Source of the DNA: a bacterium
GTDB taxonomy: Bacteria > Armatimonadota > Chthonomonadetes > Chthonomonadales > CAJBBX01
DNA: 48,531 nucleotides
Direction of reading: 5' to 3'
NCBI GenBank assembly: GCA_021811565.1
Contig: JAJZOL010000058.1
Span: 1 to 48,531 of the forward strand
Made by a program: the position numbers and the translations under genes. Below are positions 34,329 to 43,565 of the stretch, in pieces (within the stretch, counting starts at the first letter, position 1; every line of letters starts with the position of its first letter). The notes below the pieces were generated by a model. The model ran no database searches, was not told the origin of the DNA, and was given only the letters and a program-made list of their open reading frames with translations.

Positions 34329-36371
34329 ATGAGTTTGGTCTGGCTAATACCCGGGCTGCCTTTGATCGGTTTTTTGTTTCACGCCTTTCTTGGAAAGTCC
34401 ATTGTAAAGAGCATGGGTGATGCGAATGGGAAGAAGACCATTGGCGCCATCGCAACGGGTCTTGTGTTCGCCTCGCTACTAATAAGCGTGATGGTCTTCA
34501 TGGACTTGATGAAGCTTGCTCCCGCGGATCAACGCCAATATGTCAGCCTGCTGCCTGGCGGCTCTCGAATTCCCTGGATTAGCATCGGATCCCTGCATGT
34601 TTATTACATGGGTATTATCGATCCCCTTTCGTTGTTAATGTGCTTCATCGTAACCGGTGTGGGCGGTGTCATACACCTATACGCCACGGGGTATATGGCT
34701 GACGACAAGGATTACCCGCGCTTCTTCACCTATTTTAATCTCTTCATCTTTTTTATGCTCATGCTTGTCCTGAGCGAGAACATCCTGCTGATGTTTGTGG
34801 GATGGGAGGGGGTTGGGCTTTGCTCCTATCTGCTCATCTCCTTTTGGTTTGAGGATGTCGAGAACTCCAAGGCGGGCAACAAGGCGTTCATCGTCAACAG
34901 AATCGGTGATTTGGGATTTTCCATTGGGGTGATGACGATTTTCGCTGTGTTTGGCACGCTCTCCTTTTACACACCGCAAGGAACCGGTTTTCTGGATATG
35001 GCAGCGAAAGGGATCACCCCTCACGGGATGCTTTCCGTCGGCGCCGCGACATTGATCGCGTTGTTGTTATTCATGGGGGCTTGCGGCAAGTCCGCGCAGT
35101 TTCCGCTCTACGTATGGCTGCCCGACGCCATGGCGGGCCCGACGCCGGTCTCCGCGCTCATCCATGCGGCGACGATGGTTACCGCAGGCGTGGTGATGAT
35201 CACAAGAGTGTCCCCGTTGATCGTGCATTCCCCGATTGCAATGATGGTTATCGCATGCGTTGGCGTGTTCACCGCTTTTTACGCGGCAACCATAGCCATG
35301 ACCCAAAACGATATCAAGAAGGTGCTTGCATACTCCACCGTTTCGCAACTCGGATATATGTTCCTCGGTTGCGGCGTGGGGGCTTTTGCGGCGGGAATGT
35401 TTCACGTGACCACTCACGCATTTTTCAAGGGGTTGCTCTTTCTCGGAGCCGGTTCCGTGATTCATGCGATGTCCGGTGAGCAGGATATGCGTAAAATGGG
35501 CGGATTGAAGGACCGTATTCCCGTAACCTTTTGGACGATGGTTTGCGCATGGCTTGCGATCTCAGGCATTCCCCCTTTCGCCGGATTTTGGAGCAAGGAT
35601 GAGATTTTAGGCAGCGCCACAGGGTTCCCGCAGTACGGGATGGCGCTTTATGCAGTCGGTCTGTTCACCGCTCTTATGACAGCGTTCTACATGACGCGTC
35701 TCATGATGAAAACATTTTGGACCAAGCCGCGCTACAAGGATGAGGAGTTGGGTGCACACTCATCACATGGTTCGGATGATTCCCATTCCCACGATGCTAA
35801 GCACCATGGGGTTCATGAATCGCCGCCTTCCATGCTGATATCTTTGGTGATCCTGGCCATTCTTTCCGTAATCGGAGGTCTTGTAGGAATTCCCGGACAT
35901 AATCTGTTTGATAAGTTTCTTGCGCCTTCCGTTGCGCCTTATCCGCTGAAAGACGGAATGCCTGTTCCGATAGGCATGTTGTTGGGCACGGCGTTTGGCG
36001 CGGTGGGCATTGCGGTTTGTGTCGTCATGTATAATCGCCGACAGGAAACTGGGGATTTGCTCTCCCCCAAGGAGAAAGCTTCCAATGCGCTCTACAAAGG
36101 ATCCCTTAACTTATGGTATGTGGATTCCGCCTATTATAAGTTGTTTGTAACGGAGGGGGGCAAGGTGGCGGAGTTCATCTGGCAAGGGATCGATCGTGCA
36201 TTGATTGACGGTATCGTGAACTTCGTAGCGGGTTTGCTGGGTTTTTTGAGCGAACTCTTCCGTCGATTCCAAACAGGCTATATTCGAGCATACGCTTTTG
36301 TGATGCTTGCAGGCGTAGTTGCTGTGGTGATCAGCGTTTTATGGCCCTTTCTTAGGCATTTGCATATTTAA
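34329..36371 (+). CDS. nuoL: NADH-quinone oxidoreductase subunit L
   Basis: Distal antiporter-like proton-pumping subunit, 680 residues and about 16 helices. It starts at ATG34329, with the SD overlapping the nuoK stop (TAGGAG). Landmarks are LLMFVGWEGVGLCSYLLISFWF (helix-5 Glu), NKAFIVNRIGDLGF, FPLYVWLPDAMAGPTPVSAL (Lys/His channel region), YSTVSQLGYMFLGCGVG, and GIPPFAGFWSKDEIL. A His-rich cytoplasmic loop (SSHGSDDSHSHDAKHHGVH, near residues 476-495) could bind metal. The C-terminal lateral helix region is present. The 110-nt gap to nuoM contains an 8-bp inverted pair (36387-36394 and 36451-36458). Confidence 0.96.
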   Translation: MSLVWLIPGLPLIGFLFHAFLGKSIVKSMGDANGKKTIGAIATGLVFASLLISVMVFMDLMKLAPADQRQYVSLLPGGSRIPWISIGSLHVYYMGIIDPLSLLMCFIVTGVGGVIHLYATGYMADDKDYPRFFTYFNLFIFFMLMLVLSENILLMFVGWEGVGLCSYLLISFWFEDVENSKAGNKAFIVNRIGDLGFSIGVMTIFAVFGTLSFYTPQGTGFLDMAAKGITPHGMLSVGAATLIALLLFMGACGKSAQFPLYVWLPDAMAGPTPVSALIHAATMVTAGVVMITRVSPLIVHSPIAMMVIACVGVFTAFYAATIAMTQNDIKKVLAYSTVSQLGYMFLGCGVGAFAAGMFHVTTHAFFKGLLFLGAGSVIHAMSGEQDMRKMGGLKDRIPVTFWTMVCAWLAISGIPPFAGFWSKDEILGSATGFPQYGMALYAVGLFTALMTAFYMTRLMMKTFWTKPRYKDEELGAHSSHGSDDSHSHDAKHHGVHESPPSMLISLVILAILSVIGGLVGIPGHNLFDKFLAPSVAPYPLKDGMPVPIGMLLGTAFGAVGIAVCVVMYNRRQETGDLLSPKEKASNALYKGSLNLWYVDSAYYKLFVTEGGKVAEFIWQGIDRALIDGIVNFVAGLLGFLSELFRRFQTGYIRAYAFVMLAGVVAVVISVLWPFLRHLHI

Positions 36372-36481
36372 CATGGCATCTTAGGCGACTGCATGTGGGG
36401 CGATACGGTTTCCATTTGAAACAGGCTTCCGGAGACAGCCATCTCGGGAAATGCAGTCCGACCATATGATAGAGGAGATTA

Positions 36482-38068
36482 ATGCGGGATATCCTTACAA
36501 ATCATCTATTAAGCGTAGTTATATTCGTACCGCTCATCGGGGCGATCATTATTGCTTTGCTGCCTCTTCGCAACAAGGACAACGGCGAGCTTGATTCGTC
36601 AGGCGCCACCGTGGTGAAAGCCGTCGCTATGATATTCGCGGTTTTGGATTTCCTCTTATCGCTGCTGCTAATCCCTGCGTTTCAATCGGGAAAAGCAGGG
36701 TTCCAACTTCAAGAAGGTCCTTATCTGTGGATAAGTCGGTTTAATGTGCACTATCATTTGGGAATCGACGGAATTAGTCTTCTCCTTATATTGCTCACGA
36801 CCTTTTTGTGCCTCCTGTCCGTCATATACTCCTTCAATATCAAAACCAGATTGAAGGAGTACATGGTGTTCATCATGATCCTCGAAACCGCCATGTTGGG
36901 TGTTTTCTGCGCCCTTGACTTGGTTCTTTTCTATGTGTTCTGGGAATCTGTACTCATCCCCATGTATTTCCTTATAGGCATATGGGGGCATGAGAGACGA
37001 ATTTACGCCGCCATTAAGTTCTTCCTATATACCTTCGCGGGCAGTGTGCTGATGTTATTGGGCATCGTGTTTCTGTATGTGCACACACATACCTTCAACC
37101 TGATTGAACTGACTGATCCGCGCTTTATGCCTTATCATTTGCTCATGGGGTTGCCCGCGCGAACGCTTTTATATCTATACTCGGCATTCGCTCTCGCTTT
37201 TATGATCAAGGTGCCAATGTTTCCATTCCACACGTGGTTGCCTGATGCGCACGTGGAGGCTCCTACCGCAGGATCAGTCATTTTGGCCGGCGTGATGTTA
37301 AAAATGGGCGTCTATGGCTTTTTGAGATTTTGCATTCCGCTGTTTCCCGAACAAGCCAGGAACAGCGCCCCGTTATTCATCACCCTCGCAATTATTGGAA
37401 TTATATATGGCGCTATCGTTGCCGCTGTTCAGCCGGATATGAAGAAGCTGGTTGCGTATTCCTCCGTTAGCCACTTGGGATTTGTGATGCTTGGCATATT
37501 CAGCTTCACAACCATTGGTATGACCGGCGCGGTGCTGCAAAGCGTAAACCATGGGGTCTCCACCGGCATGCTCTTTTTTATGGTCGGGATGATGTACGAT
37601 AGGAAACACACCCGTGAAATTAAGGCGTATGGGGGATTGAAGCGTTCCGTGCCAATTCTTGCGGCGTTTTTCATGATTGCCTTGTTCTCATCCATCGGGT
37701 TGCCTTTGACGAATGGGTTTATCGGCGAGTTCACGATTATGCTGGGAAGCTATCTTTCGCCATTCGCAGGCATCAATGTGACCGCCCTCGCCTGCACCGG
37801 TATCATTCTCTCAGCCATATATATGCTATGGTTGTTTCAGCGAGTATTTACGGGTCCATTGGACAAAGAGGAAAACAAGAAGCTACATGACCTCAATTGG
37901 AGGGAAAAGTGGGTTCTTGCCCCGTTGGTGGTGATGATTTTTTGGTTCGGTTGTTACGTAACCACATGGACGAATTTCCTACATACCCCTGTGAACACGA
38001 TTATGCGAAGCAGCGGTATGTCCGAGGCAAGCAATAGTATATCTCAACGAGTCGCTAAATTGCCCTGA
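36482..38068 (+). CDS. nuoM: NADH-quinone oxidoreductase subunit M
   Basis: Antiporter-like proton-pumping subunit of complex I, 528 residues and about 14 helices. It starts at ATG36482, with GAGGAG just upstream. Landmarks are LGIDGISLLLILLTTFLCLL, FYVFWESVLIPMYFLIGIWG (helix-5 Glu), KVPMFPFHTWLPDAHVEAPT, MKKLVAYSSVSHLGFVMLG and GLPLTNGFIGEFTIM. All expected features are present. Its stop is 62 nt before the uroporphyrinogen-decarboxylase-family gene that separates it from nuoN. Confidence 0.96.
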   Translation: MRDILTNHLLSVVIFVPLIGAIIIALLPLRNKDNGELDSSGATVVKAVAMIFAVLDFLLSLLLIPAFQSGKAGFQLQEGPYLWISRFNVHYHLGIDGISLLLILLTTFLCLLSVIYSFNIKTRLKEYMVFIMILETAMLGVFCALDLVLFYVFWESVLIPMYFLIGIWGHERRIYAAIKFFLYTFAGSVLMLLGIVFLYVHTHTFNLIELTDPRFMPYHLLMGLPARTLLYLYSAFALAFMIKVPMFPFHTWLPDAHVEAPTAGSVILAGVMLKMGVYGFLRFCIPLFPEQARNSAPLFITLAIIGIIYGAIVAAVQPDMKKLVAYSSVSHLGFVMLGIFSFTTIGMTGAVLQSVNHGVSTGMLFFMVGMMYDRKHTREIKAYGGLKRSVPILAAFFMIALFSSIGLPLTNGFIGEFTIMLGSYLSPFAGINVTALACTGIILSAIYMLWLFQRVFTGPLDKEENKKLHDLNWREKWVLAPLVVMIFWFGCYVTTWTNFLHTPVNTIMRSSGMSEASNSISQRVAKLP

Positions 38069-38130
38069 TCGAATACGTTACGGCAAACGGAGCGATTGCC
38101 TTATTTCATAGGAAGGAGCGAGTTGTAAAA

Positions 38131-39066
38131 ATGACAAAACGCGAAAGAATCATGGCTGCGATCGAAGGACGTCCGTTTGATCGCATTCCCTATAGTCTTT
38201 GGTATCACTTCAGATTGGATCCGCCCGCCGGCCCAAACATGGCTAAGGCGGAACTGGATTTCTATCATAAATACGACCCTGACCTTCTTAAGGTGATGCA
38301 CGACATACCGTACGAAATGCCGAAAGACACCCCTTTGGTGCGAAGTATCGAGGATTGGGGCAAACTTAACGTGCTGGACGGGGTGAGCGGTAACTTCGGC
38401 AAGCAATTGGATACTCTGAAAATGATTATGGCCGAAAAAGGTGATGATGGTCCGGTTATCGACACGGTGTTTAGCATTTTCTCCACGGCTGAAAAAGTTT
38501 GCGGTAAACGCACCCTTGAGTTTCTGCGCCAGGACAAGGCGGCGGTTCACGCGGGGTTGGAGAAGATCACCAAGTCTCTGGCGAATTACGCCAAAGCTCT
38601 CGTCGAGGCGGGCGTGGATGGCATATACTTGGCTGTGTCCGGTGCCGCCACGGATACGATGCCGCTGGATGAGTATCGTGAAAACTTCATGGAATACGAC
38701 CAACGAATTTTGAACGCCGCCAAGGACGCCAAGGTCAATGTGCTGCACCATCATGGTTCCGGAATATATCCGGAAGTATCCTTGCAACTCACAGGTTATC
38801 ATATTCTATGCTGGAGTGATCGATTGCCGGATAACTTGGATATCAAGGAGATGCGCCTGAAGACAACGCATTGTTTGATGGGAGGCGTGAATGAGACCAC
38901 ATTCGGCTCCGACACGCCGGAAAGCATTTTGTCGCAAATCAAAGACGCGATAATTGCGACAAACGGACAAAAATTCATAGTGGGACCCGGGTGTGCGGTG
39001 CCTACGCCCCCGGATTCTCCTGATGAGAATTTGCGGACTTTTCGGAAGGGCGTTTTAACCGCTTGA
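38131..39066 (+). CDS. uroporphyrinogen decarboxylase (URO-D) family protein inside the nuo operon
   Basis: 311-residue TIM-barrel protein with the family start MTKRERIMAAIEGRPFDRIP, a LDEYRENFMEYDQRIL helix, VLHHHGSGIY, and YHILCWSDRLPDNLDIKEMR followed by LMGGVNE. The C-terminus is FIVGPGCAVPTPPDSPDENL. True HemE enzymes carry an N-terminal RQAGRYLPEY motif that is missing here. This places it among the paralogues that include corrinoid or coenzyme M methyltransferases (MtaA/MtbA-like) and uncharacterised groups. GGAAGGAG precedes the start. It is co-oriented, 62 nt after nuoM and 36 nt before nuoN, so probably in the same transcript. Its function is unknown. Confidence 0.8.
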   Translation: MTKRERIMAAIEGRPFDRIPYSLWYHFRLDPPAGPNMAKAELDFYHKYDPDLLKVMHDIPYEMPKDTPLVRSIEDWGKLNVLDGVSGNFGKQLDTLKMIMAEKGDDGPVIDTVFSIFSTAEKVCGKRTLEFLRQDKAAVHAGLEKITKSLANYAKALVEAGVDGIYLAVSGAATDTMPLDEYRENFMEYDQRILNAAKDAKVNVLHHHGSGIYPEVSLQLTGYHILCWSDRLPDNLDIKEMRLKTTHCLMGGVNETTFGSDTPESILSQIKDAIIATNGQKFIVGPGCAVPTPPDSPDENLRTFRKGVLTA

Positions 39067-39102
39067 TTCAGTCACCGTATCCATCGCAAATCGGGGGGTA
39101 AA

Positions 39103-40569
39103 TTGAACGGAGTGAATATATCTGGGGATCTGTACCAGATCCTGCCGCTAATTGTGTTGTGGGGCGCTGCATGCGTTATTCTAATGGGAGATGTCCTTTT
39201 ATGGAAGCGCAGCAGGGGCATTACCGCATTTCTGTCATTGGCGTCGTGTCTTGTCGCCATGTGGCTCGTGTTGCAACGCGTTGTATCGGGTGATAACATG
39301 AGCGCATTTCATGATTCCATTTCGAACGACTCGTTAGCGCTTATCACCACTATCGCTTTGCTCGTAACCGCCTCCCTTTCGATTCTGCTCGCATGGTCCT
39401 ACCTGAAAAATAGGGGGATGAATCATGGAGAGTATTACGTCTTGCTGATCCTGTCCGTGACCGGAGCCATGCTAATGGCGTCCGCAAATGATTTGATCAT
39501 TCTTTTCATAGGGCTCGAAATTCTCTCTTTCAGCCTCTACATTCTCGCGGGATTTTCCCGGCACGAGGTGAAAAGCCAGGAATCCTCTCTCAAGTATTTT
39601 CTACTCGGAGCTTTCGCTTCGGCATTTTTACTTTACGGCATTGCGATGATCTATGGCGGAACCGGGTCGATCAATTTCGATGTCATTGCAAAGGAAATTC
39701 AGGGGGCGACAGCTCCCAATTCGATGTTAATGATCGGGATCGCTCTGCTCCTGGTAGGGTTGGGCTTCAAGGCTGCGGTGATCCCATTTCATCAATGGAC
39801 TCCGGATGTTTACGAAGGCGCTCCAACCAGCGTTACCGCATATATGGCGGGGGCGGCAAAAATCGGGGCATTCGCCGCGATCTTGCGTGTTTTCAATACG
39901 CTCATGCCATTCCATGAGTTCTGGGTTCCGGCGATATACATTATCGCCGTGCTGACAATGGTATTCGGAAACCTTCTCGCCATCACTCAGACCAACGTGA
40001 AACGCATGTTGGCATATTCAAGCATCGCGCATGCGGGTTATTTGCTTGTCGCGGTTGTGTCGATGGTAACTTCCAATGTGACCGCTCATGATCAAGCCAT
40101 TGAAGGGGCGCTGTTTTACCTTTTCGCCTATATCTTCATGACCATCGGCGCATTTGGAGTTTTGGTTTATCTTAGCAGCCATGACAAGGATTATCAAACC
40201 TTTGACGACATTCGAGGATTGGCGAGACGCCACCCTCTCCCCGCATATCTCATGATGTTCTTCATGTTATCGCTTGGCGGCATTCCTCCAACAATGGGAT
40301 TCGTAGGAAAATGGTTGATTTTCATTGCCGCGATACACTCAGGACAGGTTGGCTTGGCTATCGTGATGGCTCTCGTCAGTGTCGCGGCGGTGTATTATTA
40401 CCTGAAGGTAGTCTGGATGATGTGTTTCGAAGCTCCCACGAAAGCTCCTTCGGAAATTCCGGCAAACGGTTTTCCCGCACTGCTTTCCGTTACGTTCTGC
40501 GCTATCGCCACAGTTATTTTCGGGGTGCTACCGGATTTGATGATCAATATCACAGGATTGATCCGGTGA
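39103..40569 (+). CDS. nuoN: NADH-quinone oxidoreductase subunit N
   Basis: Third antiporter-like proton-pumping subunit, 488 residues and about 14 helices. It starts at TTG39103 with a GGGGGG-type SD (39094-39099). Landmarks are [21 protein letters not shown] (helix-5 Glu), [58 protein letters not shown], and [17 protein letters not shown]. asnS follows 19 nt later. Confidence 0.96.
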   Translation: MNGVNISGDLYQILPLIVLWGAACVILMGDVLLWKRSRGITAFLSLASCLVAMWLVLQRVVSGDNMSAFHDSISNDSLALITTIALLVTASLSILLAWSYLKNRGMNHGEYYVLLILSVTGAMLMASANDLIILFIGLEILSFSLYILAGFSRHEVKSQESSLKYFLLGAFASAFLLYGIAMIYGGTGSINFDVIAKEIQGATAPNSMLMIGIALLLVGLGFKAAVIPFHQWTPDVYEGAPTSVTAYMAGAAKIGAFAAILRVFNTLMPFHEFWVPAIYIIAVLTMVFGNLLAITQTNVKRMLAYSSIAHAGYLLVAVVSMVTSNVTAHDQAIEGALFYLFAYIFMTIGAFGVLVYLSSHDKDYQTFDDIRGLARRHPLPAYLMMFFMLSLGGIPPTMGFVGKWLIFIAAIHSGQVGLAIVMALVSVAAVYYYLKVVWMMCFEAPTKAPSEIPANGFPALLSVTFCAIATVIFGVLPDLMINITGLIR

Positions 40570-40588
40570 CCCTCTCGGAAGATATCTT

Positions 40589-41989
40589 ATGATCAAACCA
40601 GGTGAATATATCAAGGATATTCTTGCGATGAAACCCGGCGCGGGCATTAACGCACGCGGATGGGTTAAAACACGCCGCGATAGCAAGGGTATTCATTTCC
40701 TGCAAGTGAATGATGGCAGCTGTTTTCAGGATCTACAGGTGGTCGTGGAGGATGGCGTTCTTCCCGAGGAGATACTGGCCCGTATCACCACGGGGGCGTG
40801 CATCAAAGCGGCGGGTGACCTAATCGAATCGCCCGCCGCAGGACAGGCGGTGGAGCTGAGGGCAAGCGACATCATTTTGATTGGCGATGCTGATCCCGCA
40901 TTCTATCCCCTGCAGAAAAAGGGGCACTCCATGGAGTTTTTGCGTGAAATCGCCCATCTTCGTGCACGATCCAATACCTTCGGCGCGGTTTGCCGCGTTC
41001 GCAACGCTCTCTCGGATGCGATACATAGGTTTTTCCAAGATCGCGGTTTTCAATATATCCACACCCCATTACTCACTGCGTCGGATTGCGAGGGGGCGGG
41101 TGCGATGTTTAGGGTCACCACTTTGCCGCTCAACGGACCACCGCCCAATGATGATTCCAAAGGTTCGGACGCCGACTCCGCCGAGGATTTCTTTGGCAAG
41201 CCCGCCTATTTAACTGTCAGCGGACAATTGGAGGCGGAGTGCCTCGCCCTCGCATTGGGAAATGTCTACACCTTCGGTCCCACATTCCGCGCAGAAAACT
41301 CAAACACACCTCGACATTTGGCGGAGTTTTGGATGGTGGAACCTGAAATGGCGTTTTGTGATTTGGATGATGATATGGAGTTGGCGGAGGAGTTTCTGAA
41401 ATTCATTATCCGATACGTCAGAGGGAGGCGAGAGGATGACCTCCAATTCTTCAACAAGCGCATCGATTCCACCATCCTTGCAAATCTGGATAATGTCTGC
41501 GAAGCTCCGTTTGGAAAAATCACCTATACCGAAGCCATCGAATGGCTTCAAAAAGCGGATCGCAAGTGGGATTATCCTCCTTTCTGGGGTGCGGATTTGC
41601 AAAGCGAGCACGAGAGGTATTTGACGGAGGAGCTATTTAAAAAACCGATTATCGTTACCGATTACCCGAAGGAGATTAAGGCGTTTTATATGCGACTGAA
41701 TGACGATGGCAAGACCGTCCGCGCAATGGATGTATTGGTTCCGCGCATCGGGGAGATTATTGGCGGCAGCCAACGTGAAGAGCGATTCAATGAGTTGTCA
41801 TCCGCGATGCGGTTGCAGGGGTTGGACGTTGAAAGCTATTCCTGGTATCTGGATTTGCGCAGATACGGTTCGGTGCCGCATGCCGGTTTTGGGCTAGGCT
41901 TGGAGAGGATGCTCATGTATCTCACGGGTATGAAGAACATACGCGACGTGATTCCTTTCCCACGCACTCCAGGATCGATAGAGTTTTAA
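40589..41989 (+). CDS. asnS: asparaginyl-tRNA synthetase
   Basis: Class IIb synthetase charging tRNA-Asn. The N-terminal OB anticodon-binding domain ([29 protein letters not shown]) is followed by the class II core. Motif 2 is [20 protein letters not shown] and motif 3 is [20 protein letters not shown], ending IPFPRTPG. 466 residues from ATG40589, full length for the bacterial AsnRS. The SD is weak (GGAAG). It closes the nuo transcript, 19 nt after nuoN, an unusual partner. A strong terminator follows. Confidence 0.96.
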   Translation: MIKPGEYIKDILAMKPGAGINARGWVKTRRDSKGIHFLQVNDGSCFQDLQVVVEDGVLPEEILARITTGACIKAAGDLIESPAAGQAVELRASDIILIGDADPAFYPLQKKGHSMEFLREIAHLRARSNTFGAVCRVRNALSDAIHRFFQDRGFQYIHTPLLTASDCEGAGAMFRVTTLPLNGPPPNDDSKGSDADSAEDFFGKPAYLTVSGQLEAECLALALGNVYTFGPTFRAENSNTPRHLAEFWMVEPEMAFCDLDDDMELAEEFLKFIIRYVRGRREDDLQFFNKRIDSTILANLDNVCEAPFGKITYTEAIEWLQKADRKWDYPPFWGADLQSEHERYLTEELFKKPIIVTDYPKEIKAFYMRLNDDGKTVRAMDVLVPRIGEIIGGSQREERFNELSSAMRLQGLDVESYSWYLDLRRYGSVPHAGFGLGLERMLMYLTGMKNIRDVIPFPRTPGSIEF

Positions 41990-41991
41990 GG

Positions 41992-42025
41992 AAAAGGTCG
42001 AACGGCACATGCCGTTCGACCTTTT
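41992..42025. terminator. intrinsic terminator of the nuo-asnS operon
   Basis: AAAAGGTCGAACGGC (41992-42006) pairs perfectly over 15 bp with GCCGTTCGACCTTTT (42011-42025), 4-nt loop, and a T-rich tract follows. It begins 2 bases after asnS. On the minus strand it also lies 30 bases beyond the rhodanese stop and may serve both. Confidence 0.9.
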
Positions 42026-42055
42026 TGCTATTTCTATTTCAACAAGAGTTGAGAG

Positions 42056-42370
42056 TCACTCTTTTTCAATCAGCATTCCTTCAACTCTTAACCATGCGCG
42101 TATTCCGCCTTTAAGGTTCTTGACCCGATTGAACCCTCTGGATTCAAGAAAATGCATCGCTTGTGCTGAACGATGCCCGGACCGGCAGTAAATGATAATC
42201 TCTTGTTCGGGATCGAGGTCATGCAATCGATGAGGAATCTGTCCGAGAGGAATATGAATTGTTCCTGGAATATGCTCCGAATCCCATTCCACCTTTTCTC
42301 TTACATCCACCACAATAGGCTTTTTTCCGCTTTTGATAAGCAGTAAAAGCTCATGAGGGGTAATATCCAT
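42056..42370 (-). CDS. single-domain rhodanese-like protein
   Basis: 104 residues from ATG42370 (MDITPHELLLLI); an in-frame start at 42424 would add 18 residues with less support. It is a complete rhodanese fold (VVDVREKVEWDSEHIPGTIHIP) with active-site Cys62 in the loop YCRSGHRS. The six-residue loop fits a sulfurtransferase (GlpE/PspE type) rather than a phosphatase. Cytoplasmic. It may move persulfide sulfur for cofactor or tRNA thiolation; the partner is unknown. It lies 130 nt after the cyclophilin gene, same strand. Confidence 0.88.
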   Translation of the reverse strand: MDITPHELLLLIKSGKKPIVVDVREKVEWDSEHIPGTIHIPLGQIPHRLHDLDPEQEIIIYCRSGHRSAQAMHFLESRGFNRVKNLKGGIRAWLRVEGMLIEKE

Positions 42371-42500
42371 ATTTCCAGCTGTCCTTTCACTAATGTCCCA
42401 GTTTTTTAAGGATCGAACCGTCATTAAATTCGCGCGACGTTTTCAACGCTTTATTATTTTTCTTGTTTGCTATGTATATATTACTCAAAGTGAAATGAAT

Positions 42501-42941
42501 TTATTCGCGCGTAATTCGGATTTTAACGATTTTGTCGTTTTTTCGCAGAGTATCCAAGACATTCAGTCCCTCGCAAATTTTGCCGAAAGCGGCGTATGAT
42601 CCATCCAAATGGGGAGCGGGCCCCAATGTGAAGTAAAATTGACTGGACGCACTATCGGGATCCTGACTTCGCGCCATTGCGATGGTTCCGGCGGAATCGT
42701 GCTTGAAGATGGATGTGGTTTCCAAGGGAATGGTTTTCCCCGACCCCCCAAATCCCGTGCCTTTGGGATCACCTCCCTGTATGACGAAACCAGGTACGTA
42801 ACGGTGAAAGATTAATCCGTCATAGAACCCCTTCTCAGAAAGTCCGATGAAATTCCCGCACGTGGTTGGTGCGTGCTCCTCGTCCAATTCTATTTTAATA
42901 CTCCCCTTGTTGGTTTCCATTAGAGCGTAGCAAGTTGCCAA
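42501..42941 (-). CDS. cyclophilin-type peptidyl-prolyl cis-trans isomerase
   Basis: 146 residues from TTG42941, chosen because AAGGAG lies 6 nt upstream and the protein then begins like others of the family (ATCYALMETNKGSIKIEL). The cyclophilin core has the catalytic Arg in FHRYVPGFVIQGGDPKGTGFGG, GTIAMARSQDPDSASSQFYF and LDGSYAAFGKICEG. No signal peptide, so it is a cytoplasmic folding helper. It starts 17 nt after the DUF1854 stop, likely co-transcribed. Confidence 0.92.
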   Translation of the reverse strand: MATCYALMETNKGSIKIELDEEHAPTTCGNFIGLSEKGFYDGLIFHRYVPGFVIQGGDPKGTGFGGSGKTIPLETTSIFKHDSAGTIAMARSQDPDSASSQFYFTLGPAPHLDGSYAAFGKICEGLNVLDTLRKNDKIVKIRITRE

Positions 42942-42958
42942 TGTTTTCTCCTTGTTTC

Positions 42959-43504
42959 TCAAACCACCGAATAGAGAATCATCTTACTTCGATTGTCCAA
43001 ATTCTCGATATCGCTAAGTTCAAAACGGTTGCCATCCACATCCACAAGCATTAGATGGTTTTCATCAAGCCACATGGCGTTTTCTTGGAGGTTTTGTGTT
43101 ACGAAATCCCTTGTTCCCTTGTCGGTGCTCACTCGCCAATATGTGGAACCGTACTCCACCTTAGCGGAGATAATCTCATGCACCTCCGCTGTCATGTCTC
43201 TTCTTCGCAACTCCTCCATCACCGTATCATATGATTCCTTGTCAAGGAGTGACGCATCCGGAATCATCAGTATCTCATCTCCTTTGGCGTCCAACAGAGC
43301 CAAATATCGGCCAGGATGAGATAACGGAGCCGCCCAAACGGGTTTCACCGTGTGCCAGGAACGATCCTCGGCGGTCATGCGCAATCTATCCGCAGGTTGA
43401 TAAAACAGTCTGATGGCGGACAAGTTGTGGAGATTATCGGTATCGGGCATATTGGGAAGAACCAAACTTACTTTGGCTTCAATTAATCGAATGATTAATA
43501 TCAT
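42959..43504 (-). CDS. DUF1854-family protein
   Basis: Up to 181 residues. ATG43450 (MPDTDNLHN, 163 residues) is an alternative, and a TATGAT -10-like box overlaps ATG43504, favouring the shorter form; no SD is seen for either. The family pattern is RYLALLDAKGDEILMIPDAS, LDKESYDTVMEELRRRDM, and near the end FVTQNLQENAMWLDENHLMLVDVDGNRFEL then LDNRSKM. DUF1854 proteins are soluble and functionally unknown, elsewhere often beside ABC exporters or cyanophycin genes, none of which is here. Confidence 0.75.
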   Translation of the reverse strand: MILIIRLIEAKVSLVLPNMPDTDNLHNLSAIRLFYQPADRLRMTAEDRSWHTVKPVWAAPLSHPGRYLALLDAKGDEILMIPDASLLDKESYDTVMEELRRRDMTAEVHEIISAKVEYGSTYWRVSTDKGTRDFVTQNLQENAMWLDENHLMLVDVDGNRFELSDIENLDNRSKMILYSVV

Positions 43505-43565
43505 AGCATCAAAACAGAGGATCTGTCAGCAGGGAGGAGAATGATGCATGGTGTCTAAATGGAGA

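Noticed and set aside
36387-36458. 8-bp inverted pair between nuoL and nuoM as a mobile element
   Set aside because: Arms are short, the interior lacks further pairing, and chance occurrence is likely.
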